Below, piece by piece: positions 1 to 9,263 of a DNA stretch of 64,000 bases (its first letter is position 1; each line of letters starts with the position of its first letter). Position numbers and translations under genes: made by a program. The DNA comes from Nematostella vectensis (Eukaryota; Cnidaria; Anthozoa; Actiniaria; Edwardsiidae): NCBI RefSeq assembly GCF_932526225.1, contig NC_064047.1, positions 3,347,501 to 3,411,500 of the forward strand, read 5' to 3'. Below the pieces are notes generated by a model. It was given only the letters and a program-made list of their open reading frames with translations. It did no database searches and was not told the DNA's origin.

Positions 1-57
1 GTTGGACTAAAAATTCAATGCGATCTTCCCGCGCAGATTAGAGTCCTGCCCGCAACG
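1..57 (+). pseudogene. tRNA-Ser-like relic, AAA anticodon, 5' cut by window edge
   Basis: Only the anticodon arm to the 3' end is inside the window. The anticodon is AAA and the T loop reads GATTAGAGTC instead of GTTCGAATC. It equals the 3' part of the loci at 3314 and 6652. Confidence 0.8.
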
Positions 58-127
58 ATATATTTTTGTTTAAAAAATCCCTGTCCAAAATAACAAAGAG
101 GTAGATATGCTATTTGAAAAATCCAAG

Positions 128-209
128 GTTGCGGTGGCCGAGTGGTTAAGGCGTTGGACTAGAAATCCAATGGGATCTTCCCGCGCAGGTTCGAATCCTG
201 CTCGCAACG
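128..209 (+). tRNA. tRNA-Ser(AGA)
   Basis: Intact AGA type: acceptor, D, anticodon and T stems all pair, and the B box is canonical. Confidence 0.93.
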
Positions 210-279
210 ATACATTTTTGTTTGAAAAATCCCTGATCAAAATAACAAAGAGGTAAAAAAGCTATTTGAAAAATCCAAG

Positions 280-361
280 GTTGCGGTGGCCGAGTGGTTA
301 AGGCGTTGGACTAGAAATCCAATGGGATCTTCCCGCGCAGGTTCGAATCCTGCTCGCAACG
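280..361 (+). tRNA. tRNA-Ser(AGA)
   Basis: Intact AGA type, identical in its parts to the gene at 128. Confidence 0.93.
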
Positions 362-431
362 ATACATTTTTGTTTGAAAAATCCCTGATCAAAATAACAA
401 AGAGGTAAAAAAGCTATTTGAAAAATCCAAG

Positions 432-513
432 GTTGCGGTGGCCGAGTGGTGAAGGCGTTGGAATAGAAATCCAATGGGATCTTCCCGCGGAGGCTCGAAT
501 CCTGCCCGCAACG
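432..513 (+). tRNA. tRNA-Ser(AGA), variant
   Basis: D loop GTGGTGAAGG, A at position 32, and a T-stem change (GGAGG) that breaks one pair; acceptor intact. Confidence 0.7.
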
Positions 514-592
514 ATAAAGTTTTCGACATTTTGTTTGAAGAATGCCTGATCAAAATAAAAAAGAAGAAAAGAAGCTATTTCAAAAATCCAAG

Positions 593-674
593 GTTGCGGT
601 GGCCGAGTGGTTAAGGCGTTGGACTTGAAATCCAATGGGATCTTCCCGCGCAGGTTCGAACCCTGCCCGCAACG
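593..674 (+). tRNA. tRNA-Ser(TGA)
   Basis: Intact TGA type with acceptor GTTGCGG/CCGCAAC and B box GTTCGAACC. Confidence 0.93.
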
Positions 675-748
675 ATACATTTTTCGACATTTTGTTTGAA
701 GAATCCCTGATCAAAATAAAAAAAAAGAAGCTATTTGAAAAATCCAAG

Positions 749-830
749 GTTGAGGTGGCCGAGTGGTTAAGGCGATGGACTTGAAATCCGATGGGATCTT
801 ACCGCACAGGTTCGAACCCTGCCCGCAACG
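749..830 (+). tRNA. tRNA-Ser(TGA), A5 variant
   Basis: Acceptor GTTGAGG leaves an A5/G68 mismatch; the anticodon stem starts ATGGA and ends TCCGA. Followed by the long spacer with a six-T run. Confidence 0.72.
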
Positions 831-928
831 GTTCTTTTTTCTTTAAACATATTTCTAATACTTTATTGATCCAGTTGAAATTTCGATGCAGTTTTATTAT
901 TTAAAAAAAGTAGGGACGAACATCCAAG

Positions 929-1010
929 GTTGCGGTGGCCGAGGAGTTAAGGCGTTGTACTAGAAATCCAATGGGATCTTCCCGCGCAGGTTCGAATCCT
1001 GCTAGCAACG
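929..1010 (+). tRNA. tRNA-Ser(AGA), GAGGAG D-loop variant
   Basis: D loop reads GAGGAGTT, the anticodon stem has GTACT, and the 3' acceptor TAGCAAC breaks one pair. Confidence 0.65.
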
Positions 1011-1080
1011 ATACATTTTTGTTTGAAAAATCCCTGATCAAAATATTAAAGAGGTAAAAAAGCTATTTGAAAAATCCAAG

Positions 1081-1162
1081 GTTGGGGAGGACGAGTAGTT
1101 AAGGCGTTGGAATAGAAATCCAATGGGATCTTCCCGCGCAGGCTCGAATCCTGCCCGCAACG
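1081..1162 (+). tRNA. tRNA-Ser(AGA)-like, degenerate A box
   Basis: Acceptor GTTGGGG mismatches at position 5 and the A box reads AGGACGAGTAG, so internal promoter strength is doubtful. Confidence 0.5.
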
Positions 1163-1238
1163 ATAAAGTTTTCGACATTTTGTTTGAAGAATGCCTGATC
1201 AAAATAAAAAAGAAAAAAAGCTATTTCAAAAATCCAAG

Positions 1239-1320
1239 GTTGCGGTGGCCGAGTGGTTAAGGCGTTGGACTTGAAATCCAATGGGATATTCTCGCGCAGG
1301 TTCGAACCCTGCCCGCAACG
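1239..1320 (+). tRNA. tRNA-Ser(TGA)
   Basis: TGA type with a changed variable arm (ATATTCTCGC); other stems intact. Confidence 0.85.
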
Positions 1321-1398
1321 ATACATTTTTCGACATTTTGTTTTAAGAATCCCTGATCAAAATAAAAAAAAGAAAAGAAGCTCTTTGAACAATCCAAG

Positions 1399-1480
1399 GT
1401 TGCGGTGGCCGAGTGGTTAAGGCGTTGGACTTGAAATCCAATGGGATCTTCCCGCGCAGGTTCGAACCCTGCCCGCAACG
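1399..1480 (+). tRNA. tRNA-Ser(TGA)
   Basis: Intact TGA type. Confidence 0.93.
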
Positions 1481-1555
1481 ATACATTTTTCGACATTTTG
1501 TTTTAAGAATCCCTGATCAAAATAAAAAAAAAAGAAGCTATTTGAAAAATCCAAG

Positions 1556-1637
1556 GTTGAGGTGGCCGAGTGGTTAAGGCGATGGACTTGAAATCCAATG
1601 GGATCTTACCGCACAGGTTCGAACCCTGCCCGCAACG
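1556..1637 (+). tRNA. tRNA-Ser(TGA), A5 variant
   Basis: GTTGAGG acceptor mismatch and A27/A43 mismatch; long spacer follows. Confidence 0.72.
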
Positions 1638-1735
1638 GTTCTTTTTTCTTAAAACATATTTCTAATACTTTATTGATCCAGTTGAAATTTCGATGCAGTT
1701 TTATTATTTAAAAAAAGTAGGGACGAACATCCAAG

Positions 1736-1817
1736 GTTGCGGTGGCCGAGGAGTTAAGGCGTTGGACTAGAAATCTAATGGGATCTTCCCGCGCAGGTTC
1801 GAATCCTGCCCACAACG
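1736..1817 (+). tRNA. tRNA-Ser(AGA), GAGGAG variant
   Basis: D loop GAGGAGTT, anticodon stem with TCTAA (one G-T pair), 3' acceptor CCACAAC mismatched at position 68. Confidence 0.65.
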
Positions 1818-1896
1818 ATAAATTTTTCAACATTTTGTTTGAACAATCCCTGAACAAAATAGCAAAGCGGAAATGAAGCTAATTCAAAAATCCAAT

Positions 1897-1978
1897 GTTG
1901 CGGTGGCCGAGTGGTTAAGGCGTTGGACTAGAAATCCAATGGGATCTTCCCGCGCATGTTCGAATCCTGCTCGCAACG
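1897..1978 (+). tRNA. tRNA-Ser(AGA), T-stem variant
   Basis: AGA type with GCATG in place of GCAGG in the T stem, one pair lost. Confidence 0.78.
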
Positions 1979-2048
1979 ATACATTTTTGTTTGAAAAATC
2001 CTTGATCAAAATAACAAAGAGGTAAAAAAGCTATTTGAAGAATCCAAG

Positions 2049-2129
2049 GTTGGGGAGGCCGAGTGGTTAAGTCGTTGGAATAGAAATCCAATGGGATCTT
2101 CCCGCGCAGGCCGGAACCTGCCCGCAACG
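2049..2129 (+). pseudogene. tRNA-Ser(AGA) relic, 81 nt
   Basis: GTTGGGG acceptor and a T arm one base short reading CAGGCCGGAACCTG, which destroys the B box. Confidence 0.7.
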
Positions 2130-2200
2130 ATAAATTGTTCGACATTTTGTTTGAAGAATGCCTGATCAAAAAAAAAAAGAAGCTATTTCAAAAATCCAAG

Positions 2201-2282
2201 GTTGCGGTGGCCGAGGAGTTAAGGCGTTGGACTAGAAATCTAATGGGATCTTCCCGCGCAGGTTCGAATCCTGCCCACAACG
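2201..2282 (+). tRNA. tRNA-Ser(AGA), GAGGAG variant
   Basis: As the locus at 1736: GAGGAGTT D loop and CCACAAC acceptor end. Confidence 0.65.
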
Positions 2283-2361
2283 ATACATTTTTCGACGCTT
2301 TGTTTGAAGAATCCTTGTTCAGAAAAACAAAGCGGAAATGAAGCTAATTCAAAAATCCAAT

Positions 2362-2443
2362 GTTGCGGTGGCCGAGTGGTTAAGGCGTTGGACTAGAAAT
2401 CCAATGGGATCTTCCCGCGCAGGTTCGAATCCTGCTCGCAACG
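2362..2443 (+). tRNA. tRNA-Ser(AGA)
   Basis: Intact AGA type; upstream flank differs (CCAATG instead of CCAAGG). Confidence 0.93.
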
Positions 2444-2513
2444 ATACATTTTTGTTTGAAAAATCCCTGATCAAAATAACAAAGAGGTAAAAAAGCTATT
2501 TGAAGAATCCAAG

Positions 2514-2595
2514 GTTGGGGAGGCCGAGTGGTTAAGGCGTTGGATTAGAAATCCAATGGGATCTTCCTGCGCAGGCCCGAATCCTGCCCGCAACG
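2514..2595 (+). tRNA. tRNA-Ser(AGA)-like, degenerate
   Basis: GTTGGGG acceptor mismatch, T32, and B box GGCCCGAATCC. Confidence 0.5.
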
Positions 2596-2668
2596 ATACA
2601 TTTTTCGACATTTTGTTTGAAGAATCCCTGATCAAAATAAAAAAAAGAAGCTATTTGAAAAATCCAAG

Positions 2669-2750
2669 GTTGAGGTGGCCGAGTGGTTAAGGCGATGGAC
2701 TTGAAATCCAATGGGATCTTACCGCACAGGTTCGAGCCCTGCCCGCAACG
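2669..2750 (+). tRNA. tRNA-Ser(TGA), A5 variant
   Basis: GTTGAGG acceptor and B box GTTCGAGCC. Confidence 0.7.
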
Positions 2751-2848
2751 GTTCTTTTTTCTTAAAACATATTTCTAATACTTTATTGATCCAGTTGAAA
2801 TTTCGATGCAGTTTTATTATTTAAAAAAAGTAGGGACGAACATCCAAG

Positions 2849-2930
2849 GTTGCGGTGGCCGAGGAGTTAAGGCGTTGGACTAGAAATCTAATGGGATCTT
2901 CCCGCGCAGGTTCGAATCCTGCCCACAACG
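2849..2930 (+). tRNA. tRNA-Ser(AGA), GAGGAG variant
   Basis: Same class as 1736. Confidence 0.65.
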
Positions 2931-3009
2931 ATAAATTTTTCAACATTTTGTTTGAACAATCCCTGAACAAAATAGCAAAGCGGAAATGAAGCTAATTCAA
3001 AAATCCAAT

Positions 3010-3091
3010 GTTGCGGTGGCCGAGTGGTTAAGGCGTTGGACTAGAAATCCAATGGGATCTTCCCGCGCAGGTTCAAATCCTGCTCGCAACG
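3010..3091 (+). tRNA. tRNA-Ser(AGA)
   Basis: AGA type with B box GTTCAAATC (purine change that consensus tolerates). Confidence 0.9.
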
Positions 3092-3161
3092 ATACATTTT
3101 TGTTTGAAAAATCCCTGATCAAAATAACAAAGAGGTAAAAAAGCTATTTGAAGAATCCAAG

Positions 3162-3243
3162 GTTGGGGAGGCCGAGTGGTTAAGGCGTTGGATTAGAAAT
3201 CCAATGGGATCTTCCCGCGCAGGCCCGAATCCTGCCCGCAACG
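3162..3243 (+). tRNA. tRNA-Ser(AGA)-like, degenerate
   Basis: GTTGGGG acceptor and GGCCCGAATCC B box. Confidence 0.5.
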
Positions 3244-3313
3244 ATATATTTTTGTTTGAAAAATCCCTGATAAAATACACAAAGAGGTAAAAATGCTATT
3301 TGAAAAGTCCAAG

Positions 3314-3395
3314 GTTGGAGTGGCCGAGTGGTTAAGACGTTGGACTAAAAATTCAATGCGATCTTCCCGCGCAGATTAGAGTCCTGCCCGCAACG
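3314..3395 (+). pseudogene. tRNA-Ser-like relic, AAA anticodon
   Basis: Acceptor GTTGGAG, anticodon AAA, stem mismatches and T loop GATTAGAGTC; B box lost. Confidence 0.75.
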
Positions 3396-3465
3396 ATATA
3401 TTTTTGTTTAAAAAATCCCTGTCCAAAATAACAAAGAGGTAGATATGCTATTTGAAAAATCCAAG

Positions 3466-3547
3466 GTTGCGGTGGCCGAGTGGTTAAGGCGTTGGACTAG
3501 AAATCCAATGGGATCTTCCCGCGCAGGTTCGAATCCTGCTCGCAACG
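3466..3547 (+). tRNA. tRNA-Ser(AGA)
   Basis: Unit-2 copy of the gene at 128. Confidence 0.93.
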
Positions 3548-3617
3548 ATACATTTTTGTTTGAAAAATCCCTGATCAAAATAACAAAGAGGTAAAAAAGC
3601 TATTTGAAAAATCCAAG

Positions 3618-3699
3618 GTTGCGGTGGCCGAGTGGTTAAGGCGTTGGACTAGAAATCCAATGGGATCTTCCCGCGCAGGTTCGAATCCTGCTCGCAACG
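3618..3699 (+). tRNA. tRNA-Ser(AGA)
   Basis: Unit-2 copy of the gene at 280. Confidence 0.93.
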
Positions 3700-3769
3700 A
3701 TACATTTTTGTTTGAAAAATCCCTGATCAAAATAACAAAGAGGTAAAAAAGCTATTTGAAAAATCCAAG

Positions 3770-3851
3770 GTTGCGGTGGCCGAGTGGTGAAGGCGTTGGA
3801 ATAGAAATCCAATGGGATCTTCCCGCGGAGGCTCGAATCCTGCCCGAAACG
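3770..3851 (+). tRNA. tRNA-Ser(AGA), variant
   Basis: Unit-2 copy of 432 with an extra acceptor change (CGAAACG). Confidence 0.6.
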
Positions 3852-3930
3852 ATAAAGTTTTCGACATTTTGTTTGAAGAATGCCTGATCAAAATAAAAAA
3901 GAAGAAAAGAAGCTATTTCAAAAATCCAAG

Positions 3931-4012
3931 GTTGCGGTGGCCGAGTGGTTAAGGCGTTGGACTTGAAATCCAATGGGATCTTCCCGCGCAGGTTCGAACC
4001 CTGCCCGCAACG
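3931..4012 (+). tRNA. tRNA-Ser(TGA)
   Basis: Unit-2 copy of 593; intact. Confidence 0.93.
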
Positions 4013-4086
4013 ATACATTTTTCGACATTTTGTTTGAAGAATCCCTGATCAAAATAAAAAAAAAGAAGCTATTTGAAAAATCCAAG

Positions 4087-4168
4087 GTTGAGGTGGCCGA
4101 GTGGTTAAGGCGATGGACTTGAAATCCAATGGGATCTTACCGCACAGGTTCGAACCCTGCCCGCAACG
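4087..4168 (+). tRNA. tRNA-Ser(TGA), A5 variant
   Basis: Unit-2 copy of 749, with TCCAA in the anticodon stem. Confidence 0.72.
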
Positions 4169-4266
4169 GTTCTTTTTTCTTTAAACATATTTCTAATACT
4201 TTATTGATCCAGTTGAAATTTCGATGCAGTTTTATTATTTAAAAAAAGTAGGGACGAACATCCAAG

Positions 4267-4348
4267 GTTGCGGTGGCCGAGGAGTTAAGGCGTTGGACTA
4301 GAAATCCAATGGGATCTTCCCGCGCAGGTTCGAATCCTGCTAGCAACG
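4267..4348 (+). tRNA. tRNA-Ser(AGA), GAGGAG variant
   Basis: Unit-2 copy of 929 with a normal TTGGA anticodon stem. Confidence 0.67.
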
Positions 4349-4418
4349 ATACATTTTTGTTTGAAAAATCCCTGATCAAAATATTAAAGAGGTAAAAAAG
4401 CTATTTGAAAAATCCAAG

Positions 4419-4500
4419 GTTGGGGAGGACGAGTAGTTAAGGCGTTGGAATAGAAATCCAATGGGATCTTCCCGCGCAGGCTCGAATCCTGCCCGCAACG
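4419..4500 (+). tRNA. tRNA-Ser(AGA)-like, degenerate A box
   Basis: Unit-2 copy of 1081. Confidence 0.5.
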
Positions 4501-4576
4501 ATAAAGTTTTCGACATTTTGTTTGAAGAATGCCTGATCAAAATAAAAAAGAAAAAAAGCTATTTCAAAAATCCAAG

Positions 4577-4658
4577 GTTGCGGTGGCCGAGTGGTTAAGG
4601 CGTTGGACTTGAAATCCAATGGGATATTCTCGCGCAGGTTCGAACCCTGCCCGCAACG
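4577..4658 (+). tRNA. tRNA-Ser(TGA)
   Basis: Unit-2 copy of 1239. Confidence 0.85.
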
Positions 4659-4736
4659 ATACATTTTTCGACATTTTGTTTTAAGAATCCCTGATCAAAA
4701 TAAAAAAAAGAAAAGAAGCTCTTTGAACAATCCAAG

Positions 4737-4818
4737 GTTGCGGTGGCCGAGTGGTTAAGGCGTTGGACTTGAAATCCAATGGGATCTTCCCGCGCAGGTT
4801 CGAACCCTGCCCGCAACG
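4737..4818 (+). tRNA. tRNA-Ser(TGA)
   Basis: Unit-2 copy of 1399; intact. Confidence 0.93.
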
Positions 4819-4892
4819 ATACATTTTTCGACATTTTGTTTTAAGAATCCCTGATCAAAATAAAAAAAAAGAAGCTATTTGAAAAATCCAAG

Positions 4893-4974
4893 GTTGAGGT
4901 GGCCGAGTGGTTAAGGCGATGGACTTGAAATCCAATGGGATCTTACCGCACAGGTTCGAACCCTGCCCGCAACG
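4893..4974 (+). tRNA. tRNA-Ser(TGA), A5 variant
   Basis: Unit-2 copy of 1556; the upstream A-run is one base shorter. Confidence 0.72.
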
Positions 4975-5072
4975 GTTCTTTTTTCTTAAAACATATTTCT
5001 AATACTTTATTGATCCAGTTGAAATTTCGATGCAGTTTTATTATTTAAAAAAAGTAGGGACGAACATCCAAG

Positions 5073-5154
5073 GTTGCGGTGGCCGAGGAGTTAAGGCGTT
5101 GGACTAGAAATCTAATGGGATCTTCCCGCGCAGGTTCGAATCCTGCCCACAACG
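5073..5154 (+). tRNA. tRNA-Ser(AGA), GAGGAG variant
   Basis: Unit-2 copy of 1736. Confidence 0.65.
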
Positions 5155-5233
5155 ATAAATTTTTCAACATTTTGTTTGAACAATCCCTGAACAAAATAGC
5201 AAAGCGGAAATGAAGCTAATTCAAAAATCCAAT

Positions 5234-5315
5234 GTTGCGGTGGCCGAGTGGTTAAGGCGTTGGACTAGAAATCCAATGGGATCTTCCCGCGCATGTTCGA
5301 ATCCTGCTCGCAACG
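5234..5315 (+). tRNA. tRNA-Ser(AGA), T-stem variant
   Basis: Unit-2 copy of 1897. Confidence 0.78.
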
Positions 5316-5385
5316 ATACATTTTTGTTTGAAAAATCCTTGATCAAAATAACAAAGAGGTAAAAAAGCTATTTGAAGAATCCAAG

Positions 5386-5466
5386 GTTGGGGAGGCCGAG
5401 TGGTTAAGTCGTTGGAATAGAAATCCAATGGGATCTTCCCGCGCAGGCCGGAACCTGCCCGCAACG
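5386..5466 (+). pseudogene. tRNA-Ser(AGA) relic, 81 nt
   Basis: Unit-2 copy of 2049 with the same damaged T arm. Confidence 0.7.
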
Positions 5467-5537
5467 ATAAATTGTTCGACATTTTGTTTGAAGAATGCCT
5501 GATCAAAAAAAAAAAGAAGCTATTTCAAAAATCCAAG

Positions 5538-5619
5538 GTTGCGGTGGCCGAGGAGTTAAGGCGTTGGACTAGAAATCTAATGGGATCTTCCCGCGCAGGT
5601 TCGAATCCTGCCCACAACG
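5538..5619 (+). tRNA. tRNA-Ser(AGA), GAGGAG variant
   Basis: Unit-2 copy of 2201. Confidence 0.65.
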
Positions 5620-5698
5620 ATACATTTTTCGACGCTTTGTTTGAAGAATCCTTGTTCAGAAAAACAAAGCGGAAATGAAGCTAATTCAAAAATCCAAT

Positions 5699-5780
5699 GT
5701 TGCGGTGGCCGAGTGGTTAAGGCGTTGGACTAGAAATCCAATGGGATCTTCCCGCGCAGGTTCGAATCCTGCTCGCAACG
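5699..5780 (+). tRNA. tRNA-Ser(AGA)
   Basis: Unit-2 copy of 2362; intact. Confidence 0.93.
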
Positions 5781-5850
5781 ATACATTTTTGTTTGAAAAA
5801 TCCCTGATCAAAATAACAAAGAGGTAAAAAAGCTATTTGAAGAATCCAAG

Positions 5851-5932
5851 GTTGGGGAGGCCGAGTGGTTAAGGCGTTGGATTAGAAATCCAATGGGATC
5901 TTCCTGCGCAGGCCCGAATCCTGCCCGCAACG
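5851..5932 (+). tRNA. tRNA-Ser(AGA)-like, degenerate
   Basis: Unit-2 copy of 2514. Confidence 0.5.
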
Positions 5933-6006
5933 ATACATTTTTCGACATTTTGTTTGAAGAATCCCTGATCAAAATAAAAAAAAAGAAGCTATTTGAAAAA
6001 TCCAAG

Positions 6007-6088
6007 GTTGAGGTGGCCGAGTGGTTAAGGCGATGGACTTGAAATCCAATGGGATCTTACCGCACAGGTTCGAGCCCTGCCCGCAACG
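6007..6088 (+). tRNA. tRNA-Ser(TGA), A5 variant
   Basis: Unit-2 copy of 2669. Confidence 0.7.
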
Positions 6089-6186
6089 GTTCTTTTTTCT
6101 TAAAACATATTTCTAATACTTTATTGATCCAGTTGAAATTTCGATGCAGTTTTATTATTTAAAAAAAGTAGGGACGAACATCCAAG

Positions 6187-6268
6187 GTTGCGGTGGCCGA
6201 GGAGTTAAGGCGTTGGACTAGAAATCTAATGGGATCTTCCCGCGCAGGTTCGAATCCTGCCCACAACG
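6187..6268 (+). tRNA. tRNA-Ser(AGA), GAGGAG variant
   Basis: Unit-2 copy of 2849. Confidence 0.65.
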
Positions 6269-6347
6269 ATAAATTTTTCAACATTTTGTTTGAACAATCC
6301 CTGAACAAAATAGCAAAGCGGAAATGAAGCTAATTCAAAAATCCAAT

Positions 6348-6429
6348 GTTGCGGTGGCCGAGTGGTTAAGGCGTTGGACTAGAAATCCAATGGGATCTTC
6401 CCGCGCAGGTTCAAATCCTGCTCGCAACG
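6348..6429 (+). tRNA. tRNA-Ser(AGA)
   Basis: Unit-2 copy of 3010. Confidence 0.9.
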
Positions 6430-6499
6430 ATACATTTTTGTTTGAAAAATCCCTGATCAAAATAACAAAGAGGTAAAAAAGCTATTTGAAGAATCCAAG

Positions 6500-6581
6500 G
6501 TTGGGGAGGCCGAGTGGTTAAGGCGTTGGATTAGAAATCCAATGGGATCTTCCCGCGCAGGCCCGAATCCTGCCCGCAACG
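6500..6581 (+). tRNA. tRNA-Ser(AGA)-like, degenerate
   Basis: Unit-2 copy of 3162. Confidence 0.5.
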
Positions 6582-6651
6582 ATATATTTTTGTTTGAAAA
6601 ATCCCTGATAAAATACACAAAGAGGTAAAAATGCTATTTGAAAAGTCCAAG

Positions 6652-6733
6652 GTTGGGGTGGCCGAGTGGTTAAGACGTTGGACTAAAAATTCAATGCGAT
6701 CTTCCCGCGCAGATTAGAGTCCTGCCCGCAACG
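6652..6733 (+). pseudogene. tRNA-Ser-like relic, AAA anticodon
   Basis: Unit-2 copy of 3314; acceptor GTTGGGG here. Confidence 0.75.
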
Positions 6734-6803
6734 ATATATTTTTGTTTAAAAAATCCCTGTCCAAAATAACAAAGAGGTAGATATGCTATTTGAAAAATCC
6801 AAG

Positions 6804-6885
6804 GTTGCGGTGGCCGAGTGGTTAAGGCGTTGGACTAGAAATCCAATGGGATCTTCCCGCGCAGGTTCGAATCCTGCTCGCAACG
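6804..6885 (+). tRNA. tRNA-Ser(AGA)
   Basis: Unit-3 copy of 128; intact. Confidence 0.93.
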
Positions 6886-6955
6886 ATACATTTTTGTTTG
6901 AAAAATCCCTGATCAAAATAACAAAGAGGTAAAAAAGCTATTTGAAAAATCCAAG

Positions 6956-7037
6956 GTTGCGGTGGCCGAGTGGTTAAGGCGTTGGACTAGAAATCCAATG
7001 GGATCTTCCCGCGCAGGTTCGAATCCTGCTCGCAACG
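6956..7037 (+). tRNA. tRNA-Ser(AGA)
   Basis: Unit-3 copy of 280; intact. Confidence 0.93.
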
Positions 7038-7107
7038 ATACATTTTTGTTTGAAAAATCCCTGATCAAAATAACAAAGAGGTAAAAAAGCTATTTGAAAA
7101 ATCCAAG

Positions 7108-7189
7108 GTTGCGGTGGCCGAGTGGTGAAGGCGTTGGAATAGAAATCCAATGGGATCTTCCCGCGGAGGCTCGAATCCTGCCCGCAACG
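7108..7189 (+). tRNA. tRNA-Ser(AGA), variant
   Basis: Unit-3 copy of 432. Confidence 0.7.
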
Positions 7190-7268
7190 ATAAAGTTTTC
7201 GACATTTTGTTTGAAGAATGCCTGATCAAAATAAAAAAGAAGAAAAGAAGCTATTTCAAAAATCCAAG

Positions 7269-7350
7269 GTTGCGGTGGCCGAGTGGTTAAGGCGTTGGAC
7301 TTGAAATCCAATGGGATCTTCCCGCGCAGGTTCGAACCCTGCCCGCAACG
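7269..7350 (+). tRNA. tRNA-Ser(TGA)
   Basis: Unit-3 copy of 593; intact. First locus of the 2880-bp repeat. Confidence 0.93.
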
Positions 7351-7424
7351 ATACATTTTTCGACATTTTGTTTGAAGAATCCCTGATCAAAATAAAAAAA
7401 AAGAAGCTATTTGAAAAATCCAAG

Positions 7425-7506
7425 GTTGAGGTGGCCGAGTGGTTAAGGCGATGGACTTGAAATCCAATGGGATCTTACCGCACAGGTTCAAACCCTGCCC
7501 GCAACG
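7425..7506 (+). tRNA. tRNA-Ser(TGA), A5 variant
   Basis: Unit-3 copy of 749, B box GTTCAAACC. Confidence 0.7.
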
Positions 7507-7604
7507 GTTCTTTTTTCTTTAAACATATTTCTAATACTTTATTGATCCAGTTGAAATTTCGATGCAGTTTTATTATTTAAAAAAAGTAGGGACGAACATC
7601 CAAG

Positions 7605-7686
7605 GTTGCGGTGGCCGAGGAGTTAAGGCGTTGGACTAGAAATCCAATGGGATCTTCCCGCGCAGGTTCGAATCCTGCTAGCAACG
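7605..7686 (+). tRNA. tRNA-Ser(AGA), GAGGAG variant
   Basis: Unit-3 copy of 929. Confidence 0.67.
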
Positions 7687-7756
7687 ATACATTTTTGTTT
7701 GAAAAATCCCTGATCAAAATAACAAAGAGGTAAAAAAGCTATTTGAAAAATCCAAG

Positions 7757-7838
7757 GTTGGGGAGGACGAGTAGTTAAGGCGTTGGAATAGAAATCCAAT
7801 GGGATCTTCCCGCGCAGGCTCGAATCCTGCCCGCAACG
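7757..7838 (+). tRNA. tRNA-Ser(AGA)-like, degenerate A box
   Basis: Unit-3 copy of 1081. Confidence 0.5.
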
Positions 7839-7914
7839 ATAAAGTTTTCGACATTTTGTTTGAAGAATGCCTGATCAAAATAAAAAAGAAAAAAACCTAT
7901 TTCAAAAATCCAAG

Positions 7915-7996
7915 GTTGCGGTGGCCGAGTGGTTAAGGCGTTGGACTTGAAATCCAATGGGATATTCTCGCGCAGGTTCGAACCCTGCCCGCAACG
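7915..7996 (+). tRNA. tRNA-Ser(TGA)
   Basis: Unit-3 copy of 1239. Confidence 0.85.
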
Positions 7997-8074
7997 ATAC
8001 ATTTTTCGACATTTTGTTTTAAGAATCCCTGATCAAAATAAAAAAAAGAAAAGAAGCTCTTTGAACAATCCAAG

Positions 8075-8156
8075 GTTGCGGTGGCCGAGTGGTTAAGGCG
8101 TTGGACTTGAAATCCAATGGGATCTTCCCGCGCAGGTTCGAACCCTGCCCGCAACG
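8075..8156 (+). tRNA. tRNA-Ser(TGA)
   Basis: Unit-3 copy of 1399; intact. The 3338-bp order ends here. Confidence 0.93.
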
Positions 8157-8234
8157 ATACATTTTTCGACATTTTGTTTTAAGAATCCCTGATCAAAATA
8201 AAAAAAAGAAAAGAAGCTCTTTCAACAATTCAAG

Positions 8235-8316
8235 GTTGCGGTGGCCGAGTGGTTAAGGCGTTGGACTTGAAATCCAATGGGATCTTCCCGCGCAGGTTCG
8301 AACCCTGCCCGCAACG
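8235..8316 (+). tRNA. tRNA-Ser(TGA)
   Basis: Intact TGA type. Confidence 0.93.
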
Positions 8317-8392
8317 ATACATTTTTCGACATTTTGTTTTAAGAATCCCTGATCAAAATAAAAAAGAAAAGAAGCTATTTCAAAAATCCAAG

Positions 8393-8474
8393 GTTGCGGT
8401 GGCCGAGTGGTTAAGGCGATGGACTTGAAATCCAATGGGATCTTCCCGCGCAGGTTCGAACCCTGCCCGCAACG
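8393..8474 (+). tRNA. tRNA-Ser(TGA)
   Basis: TGA type with normal acceptor but ATGGA anticodon stem; long spacer follows. Confidence 0.82.
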
Positions 8475-8573
8475 GTTCTTTTTTTCTGCAAACACATTTC
8501 AAATACTTTATTGATCCAGTTACAATTTCGATGCAGTTTTATTATTTAAAAAAAGTAGGGACAAACATCCAAG

Positions 8574-8655
8574 GTTTCGGTGGCCGAGGAGTTAAGGCGT
8601 TATACTCAAAATCCATTGGGATCTACCCTCGCAGGATCGAATCCTGCCCGCAACG
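8574..8655 (+). pseudogene. tRNA-Ser-like relic, CAA anticodon
   Basis: Acceptor GTTTCGG, anticodon stem TTATA/TCCAT does not pair, loop reads CTCAAAA and the T arm is GGATCGAATCC. Confidence 0.75.
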
Positions 8656-8725
8656 ATATATTTTTGTTTGAAAAATCCCTGATCAAAAACACAAAGAGGT
8701 AAAAATGCTATTTGAAAAGTCCAAG

Positions 8726-8807
8726 GTTGGGGTGGCCGAGTGGTTAGGACGTTGGACTAGAAATCCAATGGGATCTTCCCGCGCAGGTTCGAATCCTGCT
8801 CGCAACG
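8726..8807 (+). tRNA. tRNA-Ser(AGA), acceptor variant
   Basis: GTTGGGG acceptor mismatch and D loop GTTAGGAC; B box canonical. Confidence 0.65.
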
Positions 8808-8877
8808 ATACATTTTTGTTTGAAAAATCCCTGATCAAAATAACAAAGAGGTAAAAAAGCTATTTGAAAAATCCAAG

Positions 8878-8959
8878 GTTGCGGTGGCCGAGTGGTTAAG
8901 GCGTTGGACTAGAAATCCAATGGGATCTTCCCGCGCAGGTTCGAATCCTGCTCGCAACG
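8878..8959 (+). tRNA. tRNA-Ser(AGA)
   Basis: Intact AGA type. Confidence 0.93.
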
Positions 8960-9029
8960 ATACATTTTTGTTTGAAAAATCCCTGATCAAAATAACAAAG
9001 AGGTAAAAAAGCTATTTGAAAAATCCAAG

Positions 9030-9111
9030 GTTGCGGTGGCCGAGTGGTGAAGGCGTTGGACTAGAAATCCAATGGGATCTTCCCGCGCAGGTTCGAATCC
9101 TGCTCGCAACG
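9030..9111 (+). tRNA. tRNA-Ser(AGA)
   Basis: AGA type with GTGGTGAAGG D loop, otherwise intact. Confidence 0.85.
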
Positions 9112-9181
9112 ATACATTTTTGTTTGAAAAATCCCTGATCAAAATAACAAAGAGGTAAAAAAGCTATTTGAACAATCCAAG

Positions 9182-9263
9182 GTTGGGGAGGCCGAGTAGT
9201 TAAGGCGTTGGAATAGAAATCCAATGGGATCTTCCCGCGCAGGTTCGAACCCTGCCCGCAACG
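9182..9263 (+). tRNA. tRNA-Ser(AGA)-like, degenerate
   Basis: GTTGGGG acceptor, GAGTAGTT D loop, A32; B box GTTCGAACC. Confidence 0.55.

Larger units (their letters stand above)
1..8160 (+). repeat. 3338-bp higher-order repeat, 2.4 copies
   Basis: Unit 1 is 1-3338, unit 2 is 3339-6676 and a third runs from 6677 to about 8160. Each full unit contains 21 tRNA loci in the same order. Copies differ by scattered single bases and by one base in A-runs, so the amplification is recent or is kept uniform by gene conversion. The block 16.57-18.38 kb matches unit 1 from 1.74 kb onward at an offset of about 14838 bp. Confidence 0.93.
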